The notes under the pieces were generated by a model. It ran no database searches. It worked only from the letters and a program-made list of their open reading frames with translations, and was not told where the DNA came from. Positions 11,801 through 24,250 of a stretch of DNA of 64,000 bases are shown here, piece after piece. This DNA is from Ochotona curzoniae. Taxonomy: Eukaryota; Chordata; Mammalia; Lagomorpha; Ochotonidae. Both the position numbers and the translations under genes were made by a program. The stretch lies in assembly GCF_017591425.1 (NCBI RefSeq), contig NW_024467083.1, forward strand, positions 17,351,001 through 17,415,000, in the 5' to 3' direction. Within the stretch, counting starts at the first letter, position 1; the number at the start of each line of letters is the position of its first letter.

Positions 11801-12045
11801 TTTTTTTTTTTTTTTAAATGTATGTATTTGAAAAGCAGAGAAGAAAAGACAGAGGCAAAGCACATGGGCTCTTATTCATTGACTTACTCCTCAGTGTTGC
11901 AGCAGCTGGAGTTGGGCCAGGCCGAAGTTGACGTGATGGCTGCATTCCGGATTCTGTATGAATAGGAGCCAGAGCCAGGGATTGAACACAGGTACCCCAC
12001 TGTGGGACACAGGTGTCTCGCCGACCAGGCTAAGTGTCCACCCCC
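11801..12045 (-). mobile_element. CSINE-related, old copy
   Basis: T run, then GTATTTGAAAAGCAGAG and the reversed body with CAGCAGCTGGAGTTGGGCCAGGCC. The reversed head ends near CCAGGCTAAGTG. Confidence 0.7.
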
Positions 12046-12260
12046 GAGGCTTAACATTTAAAGTAACTTCTTTGTTTGGAAACCAGCAAAGTTGATGCCT
12101 AAAACACGTTGCAATATTTGATAAGGAGAGAACATTAAAATTCTCCATTTATCATGAAGTACATATTAGAGTAGCAAGATGTGCTTTTTTCTTTCTTATC
12201 AGAGAGAGATACAGAATAATAAACTGGAGACATCCAAAAAAACTCAAGAAGTCATTTTGT

Positions 12261-12585
12261 GGGCCCAGCGCAGTAGCGTAGTGGCTAAAGTCCTCATAGG
12301 ATTGCATTTGGGTGCCGGTTAGTGTCTCGGCTGTTCCACTTCCCTTCCAGCTCCCTGCTTGTGGCCTGAGAAAACAGTTGAAGATTGCCCAAAGCCTTGG
12401 GACCCTGCATCCATGTGGGGGACTTGGAAGAAGTTTCTGGTTCTTGGCTTTGGATCAGCTCAGCTCCAGCTGTTGCGACCACTTGGGGAGTGAACAAGTG
12501 GACGGAAGATCTTTCTCTCCGTCTCTCCTTCTCTCTGTAAATCTGACTTTCCAGTAATAAATAAATAAATAAATCTTTTTAAAAA
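12261..12585 (+). mobile_element. CSINE
   Basis: Full-length; near-perfect 10-bp flanking repeats GTCATTTTGT/GTCCTTTTGT. The CATATG core is altered. Confidence 0.92.
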
Positions 12586-12677
12586 GTCCTTTTGTCTATT
12601 CTCTTACATCAAGGTAATAATAAAACCAAGCCAGACTGATAATTAAGCAAGTTACCTTGAAAAAAATCTTAGGAATT

Positions 12678-13004
12678 GGGCCTGGCACAGTAGCCTAGTG
12701 GCTAAAGTCCTCACATTGCATGTGCTTGGATATCATATAGGTTCTGTTTCATACCCTACCTGCCCCACTTCCCATCAGCTCCCTGCTTGTGGCCTGGGAA
12801 AGCAGTCAAGGACGGCCCAAAGCCTTGAGACCCTGCACCCACATGGGAGACCCAGAAGAAGCTCCTCGTTGCTGACTTTGGATTGGCTCAGCCTGGTTGT
12901 TGCAGCCAGTTTGGGAGTAAAACTAACAGATGGAAGATCTTTCTCTGTCTTTTCTTCTCTTGGTAAATCTGACTTTCAAGTAATAAATAAATAAATCTTT
13001 AAAA
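12678..13004 (+). mobile_element. CSINE
   Basis: Full-length with AATAAATAAATAAATCTTT tail. Sits 90 bp after the previous copy in the same orientation. Confidence 0.92.
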
Positions 13005-13079
13005 ATTTTAGAAATTACAAAACAGCATATTTTATTAGCAAATTGGACAATATAGATAGCAAAAAGATAGTAAAAATCA

Positions 13080-13418
13080 CTTTTTTTAAAAAAAGATTTT
13101 TATTTATTTTTATTGGAAAGTCAGATATACAGAGAAAAGGAGAGACAGAGAGGCCGATCTTCCATTTGCTGATTCACTTCCCAAGTCGCCACAATGGCTG
13201 GAGCTGAGCTGATCTGAAGCCAGGAGCCTGGAGTGTTTTCCAGTTCTCCCACATGGGTGCAGGGTCCCAAGGCTCTGGGCCATCCTCGACTGCTTTCCCA
13301 AGCCACAAGCAGGGAGCTGGATGGGAAGTAAGGCTGGTGGGATACAAACCGGTGCCCCTATGAGATTCTGGCAAGTACAAGGTGAGGACTTTAGTTGCTA
13401 GGCTACCATGCTGGGCCC
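13080..13418 (-). mobile_element. CSINE
   Basis: Full-length reverse copy from a T/A tail to GCTGGGCCC. Forms a tail-to-tail inverted pair with the + copy at 12678. Confidence 0.93.
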
Positions 13419-13461
13419 TAAAAAGCCACTTTTAATCTTATCATTTAAGCTATCACTATGT

Positions 13462-13781
13462 TTAAAAAATTTAAAGAAAGAAGTTGTTATTTATATTGTA
13501 AAGACATATTTACACAGAGAAGGAGAGACAGAAAGGAAGATCTTACATCCACTGGTTCACTCCCCAAATGGCTATGACAGCCAAACCGAAGCCAATCTGA
13601 AGCCAGGAATCAGTTGCTTCTTAATCTTCCACATGGGTGCAGGTCATGGACCTGAGACATTACTTCCCCAGGCTACAAATAGGGAGCTGGACGGCAAGTA
13701 GAGCATCTGCGACATGAACGGGCGCCCACGTGGGATGCTTGCAAGGCAAGGATTTAGCCACTGAGCCACCACACTGGGCCC
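13462..13781 (-). mobile_element. CSINE
   Basis: Reverse copy ending CACCACACTGGGCCC; imperfect flanks around ACTATCA. Tandem with the previous reverse copy. Confidence 0.9.
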
Positions 13782-14753
13782 TTGAACTATCATTTTTATG
13801 CATTATTATATATTGTTTATATGCACTTGGGTTGCAAATTGAGCATCTGAACTGAGATGTGACTGTGAAGTATAAAGTCCGTGGTGGATAGCATATGTTC
13901 CTCTGTGACTAGGATACATTCTGAGCCGTGCAGCTTTAGGTGAATTTGTGCTTGTGTCTAACAGAATGTACTTACACAAAGTGACATGGCTACAGTGTTC
14001 CTGGTGAATATAATCCTGTGGGACAGCCTCTGGTACACACTGTGTTGCCGACTGTGGCCACATGACTGAATGGTCTAGATGGTGGATCCTACATTAGGTT
14101 TTCCGTGCCCCAGTTTTTCATTTGAAAATGGGACTATCAACAGCGTCTGCTTAATTCCCTTTGGAGGACGAGTAGGTGCACTGAATCACCGTGCTTAGGA
14201 CAGTTCCTGATGCACGCTAACTTCTCAATACATATCAGCTCTTAGAATTGGGATTTCAGAGCTAGTATGACTGGTATTATGGACATGAAAGATTTTGGAG
14301 AATTTAAGTGTGGTCAAAAAGGCAAAGGTATAGCTGTGAAGGATACGCAAGGGAAATTGATGAGGGACTCAGCCCAGGAAGGGGATCTGGTGAGGCCACC
14401 CCATGGGCAGCCGCCAGCAAGATGTGGCTACTGGGCACTGGAAATGTGGCTAGTGCAACTGAGGAAATGAGTTTCCAAATTATTTAAGGTGAAGAACATG
14501 TGATTCAATTACTGAAAGATTTGTACCTGTATTCGTGGCAACTTTGGTACAGGGCTCGCTACGCTCTGGTAAATCCCAGAGACTTGTGTCTGATGTGAAA
14601 CAACGGATCTGAGCTGAGAACTAAGTGTCAATGCAGCTCAGCTTTGGGAGGCTGCATGCAAACAGGAATGTGAAATATCTCCATGTTGAAATATGTACTT
14701 AGCATATGCTGAAATAGGCATTTCTTAGAAACTGCATGAATAAAATGCAATCT
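13782..14753. other. Intron 1 unique stretch
   Basis: No exon or repeat recognised. Confidence 0.5.
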
Positions 14754-15084
14754 TTTAAAAAAAGATTTATCTATTTTTATTGGAAAGGTAGATCAGTTTT
14801 GCAGAGAGAAGGAGAGACAAAGAACTTCCATCTGCTGGCTCACTCCCCTAATGGCCGCAGCAGCTGGAGCTGAGTCAATCTGAAGCCAGTAGGCAGGAGC
14901 GTCTTTCCAGGTCTCCCACACAAGTGCAGGGTCCCAAGGCTTCAGACCACCCTCCACTTCTTTCCCAAGCCACAACTAAGGAACCAGGTAGGAAATGGAG
15001 TATCTAGGACACAAATCAGTGTCCAGAAAGGATTCCGGTGCTTGCAAAATAAGGATTTGCCAGTTGAGTCATCACGCTAGGTCC
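14754..15084 (-). mobile_element. CSINE, older copy
   Basis: AAAGATTTATCTATTTTTATTGG start, reversed body, ends CACGCTAGGTCC. Confidence 0.88.
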
Positions 15085-15335
15085 ATAAAATACATTCTTA
15101 AAATGAGCCTTTCCTGTGTCTTTTCAATCTTCCAAATAGATCTGCTGGAAAATTAAACATCTTGTGTTTGACTCATATTTTCACAAAATATTGTTGTATT
15201 GCAGTAAATGGCTGTGCAAATCTCTGACCTGCCATGAAAGCTGAGATCTACCATTTTGGTTATATTATGCTCCACAGAACATTAAGCTTTCTTAGCCTTT
15301 ACTTGTTCATCTGGATAATTTTTCCCAAGAACCCC

Positions 15336-15637
15336 AAAGATTTATTTACTTTATCTGAAAGGTAGAGTTACAGATAGAACAAAAGGGAGATTTTTTATTC
15401 ACTGGTTTACTCTCCAAATGACTGCAGTGGCTGGAGTTGAAGCCAGGAACCAGGAGCTTCTTTAGGTCTCCCATGTGGATGGAGGGGTGCAAGGACTTGG
15501 GTTATCCTTTGCTGGTTTCCCCAGACCATCAGCAAGAAACTGCATGAAAAGTGGAGCAGTACGGACTTTAACCAGTGCACACATGGGATGCCAGCGTGAC
15601 AGGTGGAGGCTTAACCTACTACGACATGGCACTGGCC
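15336..15637 (-). mobile_element. CSINE, older copy
   Basis: AAAGATTTATTTACTTTATCTG start and reversed head ending GACATGGCACTGGCC. Confidence 0.85.
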
Positions 15638-15795
15638 TTAATGCTCACTCTTTCACTTAAACTGTAAGCTCATCCCATCTAATGTAGGTCACCAACTTTC
15701 TGTCTCAAGTCATTAATACTTCCCCACTGCTGAGTCATTCCTAACAACCTTCAAATGTGCTATTATTTCAAGTATCTTAAAAAATATACAAAAGT

Positions 15796-16087
15796 AGGGG
15801 CAAGCTAAGGTGCCTCCTGCAACACTGCCATCCTTTAAGCGAGCCAGTTTGTGTCTCCTGGCTGCTCCACTTCTAATGCAACTAATAGCCTGGAAGCACA
15901 GAGGAAGATAAGCCCCTGCCACCACAGGGGAGTCTCAGAGGAAGCCCTGACTCCTGGTTTTAGCCTGGCCCAGTGCTGGCCATTGGAGCCTATTGGGGAG
16001 TGAACCTGTGGATGGAGGATTTCTCTTTCTTTCTTTCACTCTATTTCTGTAACTCTGACTTTTAAGATAAGTAAATAAATCTTTAAA
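15796..16087 (+). mobile_element. CSINE, old copy
   Basis: Diverged head, body with AGTCTCAGAGGAAGCCCTGA and tail AAGTAAATAAATCTTT. Confidence 0.8.
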
Positions 16088-16167
16088 AGTTTAGGGAAAA
16101 AAAATACTCTGGTTTCTCTTCAGATCGTATAAATCTTTCGCCTTTTACTAAAAGTTTAGAAAAAAAT

Positions 16168-16497
16168 GAGGCCCAGTGTTGCAGCCTAGTGGCTAAGCTC
16201 CTTGCCTTCCACATGCAGGGATCCCATATGGCCACCGGTTCTAATCCTCGTGGACCCGCTTCCCATCCAGCTCCCTGCTTGTGGTCTGAGAAAGCAGTTG
16301 AGGACGGCCCAAAGCCCTGAGACCCTGCACCCATGTGGGAGACCTGGAAGAAGCTCTCCTGGTTGTTGACTTTGGATTGGCTCAGTTCCGGCGTTGTGGC
16401 TACTTGGGGAATGAATCAACAGACAGAAGATCTTCTTCTCTGTCTTCCTTCTCTCTGTCTTTCTGACCTTCCAATAAAAATCAATAAATCTTAAAAA
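16168..16497 (+). mobile_element. CSINE
   Basis: Head GAGGCCCAGTGTTGCAGCC, core ATCCCATATGG, tail AATAAATCTTAAAAAAAA. Its tail has expanded into an (AAAAATT)n-like AT array to about 16553. Confidence 0.92.
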
Positions 16498-16499
16498 AA

Positions 16500-16553
16500 A
16501 TATGATTTTAAAAATTAAAAATTAAAAAATTAAAAAATTAAAAAATTAAAAAA
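16500..16553. repeat. Expanded SINE tail, (TAAAAAAT)n-like
   Basis: Seven-to-eight-base AT units derived from the adjacent SINE tail. Confidence 0.8.
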
Positions 16554-16556
16554 TGT

Positions 16557-16766
16557 GATTCAGTACGGTAGTCTAATAGCTAAAGTCCTCACTTTGTGTG
16601 CGTAGGGATCCCATATAGGCACCGGTTTATGTCCTGCTTGCTCAACGTTCCATCCAGGCCCCTGCTTGTGGCCTGGCAAAGCAGTGGCGGACGGCCAAAA
16701 GCCTTGGGACCTTGCACCTGCGTGGGAGACCTGGAGGAAGTTCCTGGCTCCTGGCTTTGGATTGCT
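16557..16766 (+). mobile_element. CSINE, 3'-truncated
   Basis: Head and body up to GGCTTTGGATT; the CT-rich part and tail are missing. It abuts directly a reverse copy. Confidence 0.85.
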
Positions 16767-17014
16767 ATCTACTGATTTATTCTCCAAATGGCCGCAATGG
16801 CTGGAGCTGAGCTAATCTAAAACCAGGAGCTTCTTCTGGGTCTCCCACATGGGTGCAGGATCCCAAGGCTTTAGGGCCATCCTTGACTGGTTTCCCAGAA
16901 TACAAGCTGGGAGCTGGATGGAAAGTTGAGCAGCTGAGACATGAACCAGCGCACATACAGTATCTGGGTACTTGCAGCAGGAGGATTAGCCAGTTGAGCC
17001 ATAGTGTCAGGCCC
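16767..17014 (-). mobile_element. CSINE, tail-less reverse copy
   Basis: Begins CTACTGATTTATTCTCC, without the A-tail and CT part, and ends GTGTCAGGCCC. The junction with the + copy creates a near-contiguous inverted repeat of about 200 bp per arm. Confidence 0.85.
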
Positions 17015-17232
17015 TATATACTTGATGTCAGCTTAGATTTTCCATGCCCACACACCTGATCTCCCCAACAAACCTGCGCCTCCCAGAATTTTCCTGCTCT
17101 CTGCAGTACACAACCCCATCCCTTTAGCTGCTGAGGACAAATCTGAACTCCTTTCCTACTCTCTATATTTAAATTCATTGGGAAAATCTTCCAAATGCTA
17201 CTTGCAAAATACAGCCAGAAGTTGATCACTTC

Positions 17233-17563
17233 TTTTTTTTAAGATTTTATTTATTTATTTATTTTATTTTATTGGAAAGTCAGATATACAGAGAGGAGGA
17301 GAGACAGAGAGGAAGATCTTCGGTCTGTCGATTTACTTATCAAGCAGCCACAATGGCTGTTGCTGAGCCAGTCTGAAGCCAGGACCCGGAGCCTCCTCTG
17401 GATCTCCCACGCAGGTGTAGGGTCCCAAGACTTTGGGCCATCCTCGACTGCTTTCTCAGGCCACAAGCAGGGAGCTGGATGGAAAACAGGGCCACTGGGA
17501 TTCGAACTGGCACCCATATGGGATCCCGGCGCGTTCAAGGCAAGGACCCCAGCCGCCAGACCC
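17233..17563 (-). mobile_element. CSINE
   Basis: Full-length reverse copy; contains the ATATGGGATCCCGG core. Confidence 0.92.
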
Positions 17564-17893
17564 AAGATTTTATTATTTATTTTTTATTGTAAAGTCAGAT
17601 ACACAGAAATAGTAGGAGAGACAGAGAGGAAAATCTTGCATCTGATGATTTCACTCCTCAAGTGACCATAACAGCTAGTGCTATGCCAGTATGAAGCCAG
17701 GAGCCTGGAGCTCTTCCAGGTCTCCCACGCGGGTGCAGGGTCCTAAAGTTTTGGGCCATCCTCAACTGCTTTCCCAGGCCAGAAGCAGGGAGCTGGATGG
17801 GAAGTGGAGCTGCTGGGTTTAGAACTGGCGCCCATGTGGGATCCTGGCATGTCCAAGGCGAGGACTTTACCCATTAAGCCATCGCAGATGGCC
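17564..17893 (-). mobile_element. CSINE
   Basis: Starts with the AAGATTTTATTATT tail immediately after the previous copy: a head-to-tail reverse dimer. Confidence 0.92.
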
Positions 17894-17974
17894 TAAAAGT
17901 GACTTTCTGTATCTATTTCTAAATTGTCTTCTAGAATTTTTGTTTCTATCTTAAAAACAAAAAAGTAAATAAAA

Positions 17975-18287
17975 GAGGGTGCAGCACAGTGGCTCAAATG
18001 GCTAATCCTCCACTTCCAAGTGTAGCATCCCATATGGACACTGATTCATGTCCTCTCTGTTCCACTTTCCATCCAGCTCCCTTGCTTGTGGCTTGGGAAA
18101 GCAACAGAGGATGGCCCAAAGCCTTGGACCCTGCACCCATGTGGAATACCAGAAAGAAGCTCTGCTCCTGGCTTTGGATTGACTCAGCTCTGGCTGTTGC
18201 AGCTATTTGTGGAGTGAACCATTGGATGAAAGATCTTTCTGCCTCTCACTTCTGTAAATCTGTCCTTCCAATAAATTTTTTTTCTTA
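17975..18287 (+). mobile_element. CSINE
   Basis: Head GAGGGTGCAGCACAGTGG to CCAATAAATTTTTTTTC. Confidence 0.9.
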
Positions 18288-18388
18288 AGGATTGATTTAT
18301 TTTTATTCGAAAGTCAGATATACAGAAAGGAGGAGAGACAGGAAGATTTTCCATCTGCTGGTTCACTCTCCAAGTGGCTGCAACATGT
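18288..18388 (-). mobile_element. CSINE, 5'-truncated fragment
   Basis: Only the tail-proximal third of a reverse copy (GGATTGATTTATTTTTATTCG to AAGTGGCTGCAAC). Tail-to-tail with the preceding + copy. Confidence 0.85.
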
Positions 18389-18956
18389 TGCCAGAGCTTT
18401 CGCTGTCTGAGCCTGTCTGTGTGGTAATTGATGAGTGCAGTGTATTGATTCTTCACACACTACCCTGCATAAGAACTGGAACAATTCATACCAACAGAAC
18501 TTCCTGTTGTTTACCTCCAATCCCAGCCACAGAAGGAACTGTTACCATGAATTTTGGTTTCTTGTTCCCTTTCTTTTCCCCTCATTTTAGTTGAATGGAC
18601 GCATGTATTTTGTATTTTTCCATATTTCTCATTTCTCTTTCGCAATTTTACTTCCTATCCGTCTTTCATACCATCATGTTTTTCTCATATCTCTGGCCAT
18701 GCTATTAGTCCTTTAAAATTCCAATGACTTAATAGACAATCTGCAGACACCCTCCCACCCACACTCACTCTCTCTCTCTTTCATGTTCATTGGTTTCATG
18801 GCTGAGGTATGGCTGGTCATATATGGGGTATTCTAAGTGACTTGTGTTAATTTAGTCCCATGTTCACTCCAGGTGGCAGGTAGAGTATCTCTCCCCTACT
18901 CCATCCCACACCATTCCTATTTCTCTTTGATGCCTTATTTTTCTCCATAGCACTGT
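18389..18956. other. Intron 1 unique stretch
   Basis: C+T rich on the + strand; nothing recognised. Confidence 0.5.
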
Positions 18957-19268
18957 TTTTTTTTTAAATAGGTGTTTATTTTTATTTGAAAGACAGATTT
19001 ACAGAGAGAGGGAGAGACAGAGAGAAAGCTCTTTCATCTGCAGGTTCACTCCCAGTGGCAAGAGCTGAGCTGATCTGCAGCTGGAAACTTTTCCCAGGTT
19101 TCCCACATGGGTGTGGCAACCTAAGGACTTTGGTCATCCTCCACCGCTTTATTAAGCCAGAAATAGAGAGCTGGATTAGAAGTTAGCACTTGGGACTTGA
19201 ACCATTGCCCATATGACATGCCAGCGCCTGTGGGTAGAGAATTAGTCAATTGAACCATCATGCCAGTC
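18957..19268 (-). mobile_element. CSINE
   Basis: Flanked by CATAGCACTGTTT/CACAGCACTGTTT, a 13-bp target duplication with one mismatch. Confidence 0.9.
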
Positions 19269-19357
19269 TCACCACAGCACTGTTTACCCCTTGATATATG
19301 TTTTACACATATACACATGGGCCAGCACATGCACAAACACATGTGCACACATATGCT

Positions 19358-19495
19358 TTGAGCCTGGCACGGTAGCCTAGTGACTAAAGTCCTAACCTTG
19401 AACACACCAGGATCCCATATTGGTGGTGGTTCATGTCCTGGCTACTCCTTTTCCCTTCCAACTCCCTGCTTGGGGCCTGGGAAGCAGTGGAGGAC
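19358..19495 (+). mobile_element. CSINE, 3'-truncated
   Basis: tRNA-related head and start of the body only (to GCAGTGGAGGACA). No tail. Confidence 0.82.
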
Positions 19496-19895
19496 ATGTA
19501 TGTTTTAATGTCCATCTTTCTGATGAGAATATATAATCTAGAGGGTCAATATTCAAATGTGCTTTATCTGCTTCTCTTTGCTCACTGTCTGCCACACAGT
19601 AGACATTTTTGAATTTTCCTCAACAAGGCCTCATTTGGCAGAGAGTAAGGTAGAGACACAGAAAGATGAGCCTGTCAGAGGCTGCTCAGCTAACAGAAGG
19701 CCAATCAAGAGGCAGGAGTTTTATCTGCCATGCTGTTTTCTCCCAGTCCATGCTAACCATCTGCATGGTGCAAACGTAAAAGCTCAAAGTGAAGGTTTTC
19801 CTTTACCCCTGCCAAGTCCCAAAGGCTGACCATTGTGGGGATCTGCTTCAATATATTCTTGAAATAATTTATTCCTATGGAGACACTTATGGCTG
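19496..19895. other. Intron 1 unique stretch
   Basis: Nothing recognised. Confidence 0.5.
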
Positions 19896-20213
19896 TTTAT
19901 ATATTTATGTTGAAAAGATAGTTTTACAGAGAGAAGGAGAAACAGAGAAAGATCTTCCATTTGCTAATTCACTCCCCAAGAGGCTGTAATAGCCGGGGCT
20001 GAGCCAATCTGAAGTTAGGAGCCAGGAGCTTCTTTGAGGTCTCCCATGTGAGTGAAGGGTCCCAAGGCTTTGGGCCATTCTCAACTGCTTTCCCAGGCCA
20101 CAAGCAGGGAGCTGGATGGGAAGCGGGGCCATGGGGATTAGAATCAGCATCCATATAGGATTCTGGTGTATTCAAAGCAAGGGCTTTAGACACTAGGCCA
20201 CCACGCCAGGCCC
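19896..20213 (-). mobile_element. CSINE
   Basis: Reverse copy ending CCACCACGCCAGGCCC. Confidence 0.9.
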
Positions 20214-20955
20214 ACCAACGTGTTTTCAATGCAGACAGTTGTTTATACAATTCCATGTGAGTAACACTGTTGAAGAAATATATGTCCCAATTTTTATTAC
20301 AAGTTCTTGACTGTGTGACATAAAATCCAAAGCGGAGGCTTAGATAAGTTGCATACTTATAAAAAGTGTAACAGTGAGTGTGGCCAACCCCCTAGGGAGG
20401 GATACTTACCATGAGAGGGCCAAAGAGCTGCCCATTAGGAGACAACACTGGAGAAGACCAAGCGTGTTCTCAGGGCCAATGGTTCCCTTAATGGGGGGAG
20501 GTGTTGCCCTAAGTGAGTGTACAAATGAGGTGGAGTCTGGGTGGGGTTTAGTACATGTGAGGACTTTGGGGAGTGTCATTTCCGGGTGAACCCTCTGTCC
20601 ACATGTACCTCAGCTGTCCACTCTGACATATAGGAGACTCAGATGCATCATGGGGAAGTGGGAGTACTAGATTGGCCAGTGAATGGGGTGGAGTTAAGGT
20701 TCAGGGCTGGGTACAGAAATTGTAGACGCATTTCCAGCTCATTTAGTCTTATCTAACTCTTTGTTTATTTTAGCCCCTGAACAAGACCATGAGTAAGGAA
20801 CAAGGGGAGTGAATACTGAATGGTTAGGATCAGGCAGCAGAGGAGCAGTGCCGCATGCAATACCCAAAGAGACCCCAGGAAATGCTCAGTGAAGCCAGGT
20901 ACCCTTTTCATTTGTAGATAACCCAACAATTGGCACTCTAAAAAAGTCTTTACAG
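20214..20955. other. Intron 1 unique stretch
   Basis: No exon or repeat recognised. Confidence 0.5.
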
Positions 20956-21026
20956 GGATCCGTGCTGTGGCTCCCATCTGGGCACTGGTTCAAGTCAGCT
21001 TTAACCCACTATGCCACTGGCCCCTA
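20956..21026. mobile_element. Rearranged CSINE fragments
   Basis: A + core-like piece (GATCCGTGCTGTGGC...GGGCACTGGTTCAAGTC) is joined to a reversed head (TTAACCCACTATGCCACTGGCCCC). Confidence 0.5.
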
Positions 21027-21498
21027 AGTTATTCATTCATTATTATTATTATTATTTTAAAGTTTTTATTTTTACATTTAAAAAATAGAAAAATGTGGAC
21101 CATTAGTCAAGTGGGAAGGGTCGAGGAATGGGGGAAGTGGATGAGACAGTTGTTTCTATTTTTTCTTTTCCCTATATCTGGAGGAAAGGATGAGAGAACG
21201 GGAGGGAGCTGCTAATCACATCAGTATCCAGGGATTTGGGGTGACTGCTCAGTGTCATCCTAGGGTCGCTGATGTGGAGCATGTTCCAAGGACACTGCCC
21301 ACATGGATTCAGAAGTTCTGAGGTGGTGTTGATTTCATTGCTCCAAGTTTGAAGAAATCCTTCCAAGGTCCACTGATTGACATAGTCCACCTTCGAGTCT
21401 ACTTGCTTAGATACTTGCTGTCAAAGCTTGGCCTAGAGAGTTGTCCAATTTGTTCTGCATCCATGATACTGGATGTTCTCTGTAGGCCTCAATGATCT

Positions 21499-21827
21499 TT
21501 TTTTTTTTTAAGATTTATTTTTATTATTATTATTTTTTATTGGAAAGGCAGATATACAGAGAGGAGAGACAGAGAGGAAGATCTTCCGTCCGATGATTCA
21601 CTCCCCAAGTGAGCCACAACGGCCGATACTATGCTGATCCGAAGCCAGGAGCCTCTTCCGGGTCTCCCACGCGGGTGCAGGTTCCCAAAGCTTTGGGCCG
21701 TCCTCGAATGCTTTTCCAGGCCACAGGCAGGGAGCTGGAAGGGAAGCGGGGCTGCTGGGATAGAACCGGCGCCCATATGGGATCCTGGGCGTGCAAGGCG
21801 AGGACTTAACCACTGCGCCACTGCGAT
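21499..21827 (-). mobile_element. CSINE, young subfamily, with target duplication
   Basis: Perfect 13-bp direct repeats, GCCTCAATGATCT, at 21486-21498 and 21828-21840. Inserted into the composite element, so it post-dates it. Confidence 0.96.
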
Positions 21828-22049
21828 GCCTCAATGATCTGTCATATCCTCCATGTGTATCTGGGCAGATCATCCACTGCACAGGCTTCAGCAACCAAGA
21901 AGACCTAGTTCTAATACATGTATTCCATGGTCAGACCACAAATCCTATGTTTTTCCCTATTGTTGGAGTTTTGAGTCCATTGGTCCAGTTGGGGGAAGGG
22001 TTCCAAAAGAAACAGTGGCAGAAATGATCCAAGACCTGACTCCTGTGTG

Positions 22050-24250
22050 TGCTAGCCAGTGCAGGGGCCGGCTCAGTCCTCAGAACTGGTTGTTGCAGTT
22101 GCCCAATCAGTTCTGTCCTTAGCCCCATCTCATACACAAACCAATGGATGCCGCTGCCTAACCCAACCTTGCTCACCACACACTTGACCTTCATGCACAC
22201 CAGTGGGAATTTCAAACTAGTTAGAGTGACCTCCTATAACCTTCCCCAGGCCTACACAGCCTTGGTTTGTGCGTATGCCAGTATGTGCAGCAGACTGGTC
22301 CAGTCGGTCTCACATCTCATTTAGTTCTTGTACACATCAGTGGATGCTGCAGCCTAGCTCAGCCCGACTGCTTCCCTATCTGTCACATCCTTATATGCCA
22401 GTGGATGCTACCACCAGTCCAGCCAGGCCTGCCTACAGCCCTGGTACAAATACTCCAGTGGAAGCTGCAGCACATCAGAGGGGTGCCCACAGTTTCCCTA
22501 CTGGGCCCACTCCCAGCCCTGCATCTTGTACTTTCCAGTGGTACTGTGGTCTAGCCTGACAAGACTTGGCCCTTATTCCAGCCCTTGCCAGCTGATGCTG
22601 CAGCAAAGCCTGACCAACTTGCACTTACTCTGGCTTATGCATGTACCAATAGATATGGTAACTTCACCCAGGCTGACTCCCCCCAGCCCAGTTCATATGC
22701 AGACCAATGGCTGTTGTAACCCTGCCCAGCCTGGTTTGCCCCAAGTCCCAGCTCTCACACTCACCAGTGAGAGCAGTGGCCTAGCAGGGAAGTCCCCACA
22801 GCCTCCATACTGGGTTCACCATCGCCTTTCCTCTCAGGGTGTGCTGCTGGGAGCTGTGGCCCAATCTGGCATGTCTTGCATTACCTCAGCATTCACCAGC
22901 AGGTACTGCAGCTTGACTCGGACCAGTCTGCCCCCAGTTTCAGTTTATGGTGGCAATTGCTGCAGCCTAACCCTGACTGGACAACCCCCAGTCCCAGCCC
23001 TAATGGGAACTGACTGGTGTTGCAGCCCAATCTGGCCTGTCCTTACCCATCCTGGTTCTCGGATCTGCCAATGGGTGCTATAAACTGGCCCAGCCTTATC
23101 TGCCCCAGACCTGAGCCACACATAAAATGGTGAGTAGTATAACCTGGCCTGGTTTGGGCTGCTCCTAGCCTCAGTTCTTGCACCCATCTACAGGGAATGT
23201 GTTTTGACAGAGGAATTCCTCAACCTCCTCTATCAAGTCACTTCCCAGTCACAGATGTTACACTTACTGGTGGGTTCTTGGCCCAGCCTAACTTGGCCCA
23301 CTTCCTGTCCTGGCAGGTACAGTAGCCTTGTCCAACCAGCCCATACCCATTCACTCTTGCTGTTGGTGCTGTAACCAAGTCCTTCCTGATCCACTCCCAA
23401 ACATGCTGAGCATTACTCAGCAGGTGCCATGGCCTAGTCTAGCCTATCTTATACCCACCCAGGCTCTCATAGGCAGTGGTGGGTGCTGGAGCCTAGGCCC
23501 AGTCTGGCTCACCTAAACCCAGTCCACACCTATGCCAAGGGATGCTGCAGCCATGTCCAACCCAGATTGCCACCCCAATTCCTGATCCTTTGTTCACTAG
23601 TGGGAAGTACAACCCAGTCAGGGCATCCCCTTAGCTCCCCCTCCAGGCCTGCTCCCAATCACAGATTTTGCATATGCCAGTGGTTGCTCTGACTCAGCCC
23701 AACATAGCCCATTATGCAGTTTGGCCTTTACCTTCAGATCCTGCAGCTTGGCCTAGCCTGGCCAGTCCCCAGTCCCAACTTTCACTGACTGGTACTACAG
23801 TCTAGCCCTGCACAGCCTGTCCCTATCCCTGGCTTTCATGCAAACTGGTAGGTGTGATAACCTAACCTGGTTTGGCCCATATCCCATCCTGGCTCCTGCA
23901 CATGCCAGTGTCCTAAGGTTTGGCCTGGCCTTCCCTGGTCCACCACCCCAGCATCAGTCCATACATCTGCCAACTGGTGGAACAACCTTGCCTGGCCTAA
24001 CACTCAGTCCTGACTCTTATGCTTACCAGTGAGAGTCACAGCCCACTAGGGGAGTTACCCAAGCTCCCCCACCAGGCCTACTCCCAGACCCAGATCTCAT
24101 ATGTAGAGGGTACTAAGCCCTTTCCTCACATAGTCCACCTCCCAATCTCAACCTTTATGTTTACTGGTGGATATTGTAGCCTGGCCTGCCTCACTCCCAA
24201 TTCTTGGGTGCTCCTGCTGGTGCTGCAGTCTAGACCAGCCTGAACTGTTT
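22050..24250. repeat. Decayed tandem array, unit about 55-60 bp
   Basis: The words CCAGTGG/ACTGGTG and GGTGCTGCAGCC followed by YAGCCTGGCC recur near 22140, 22197, 22333, 22397, 22450, 22535, 22588, 22700, 22763, 22895, 22950, 23005, 23065, 23125, 23260, 23410, 23470, 23530, 23595, 23670, 23790, 23845, 23905, 23968, 24025 and 24165. Typical spacing is 50-65 bases. Units are far diverged, so the array is old. Confidence 0.75.

Noticed and set aside
22526..23083. 185-codon open frame on the + strand
   Set aside because: It runs through the decayed tandem array; the absence of stops reflects the C-rich unit composition.
22050..24250. Regularly spaced repeats suggesting a CRISPR-like array
   Set aside because: Units are diverged with no constant repeat and variable spacer, and the genome is mammalian; this is a degenerate minisatellite.
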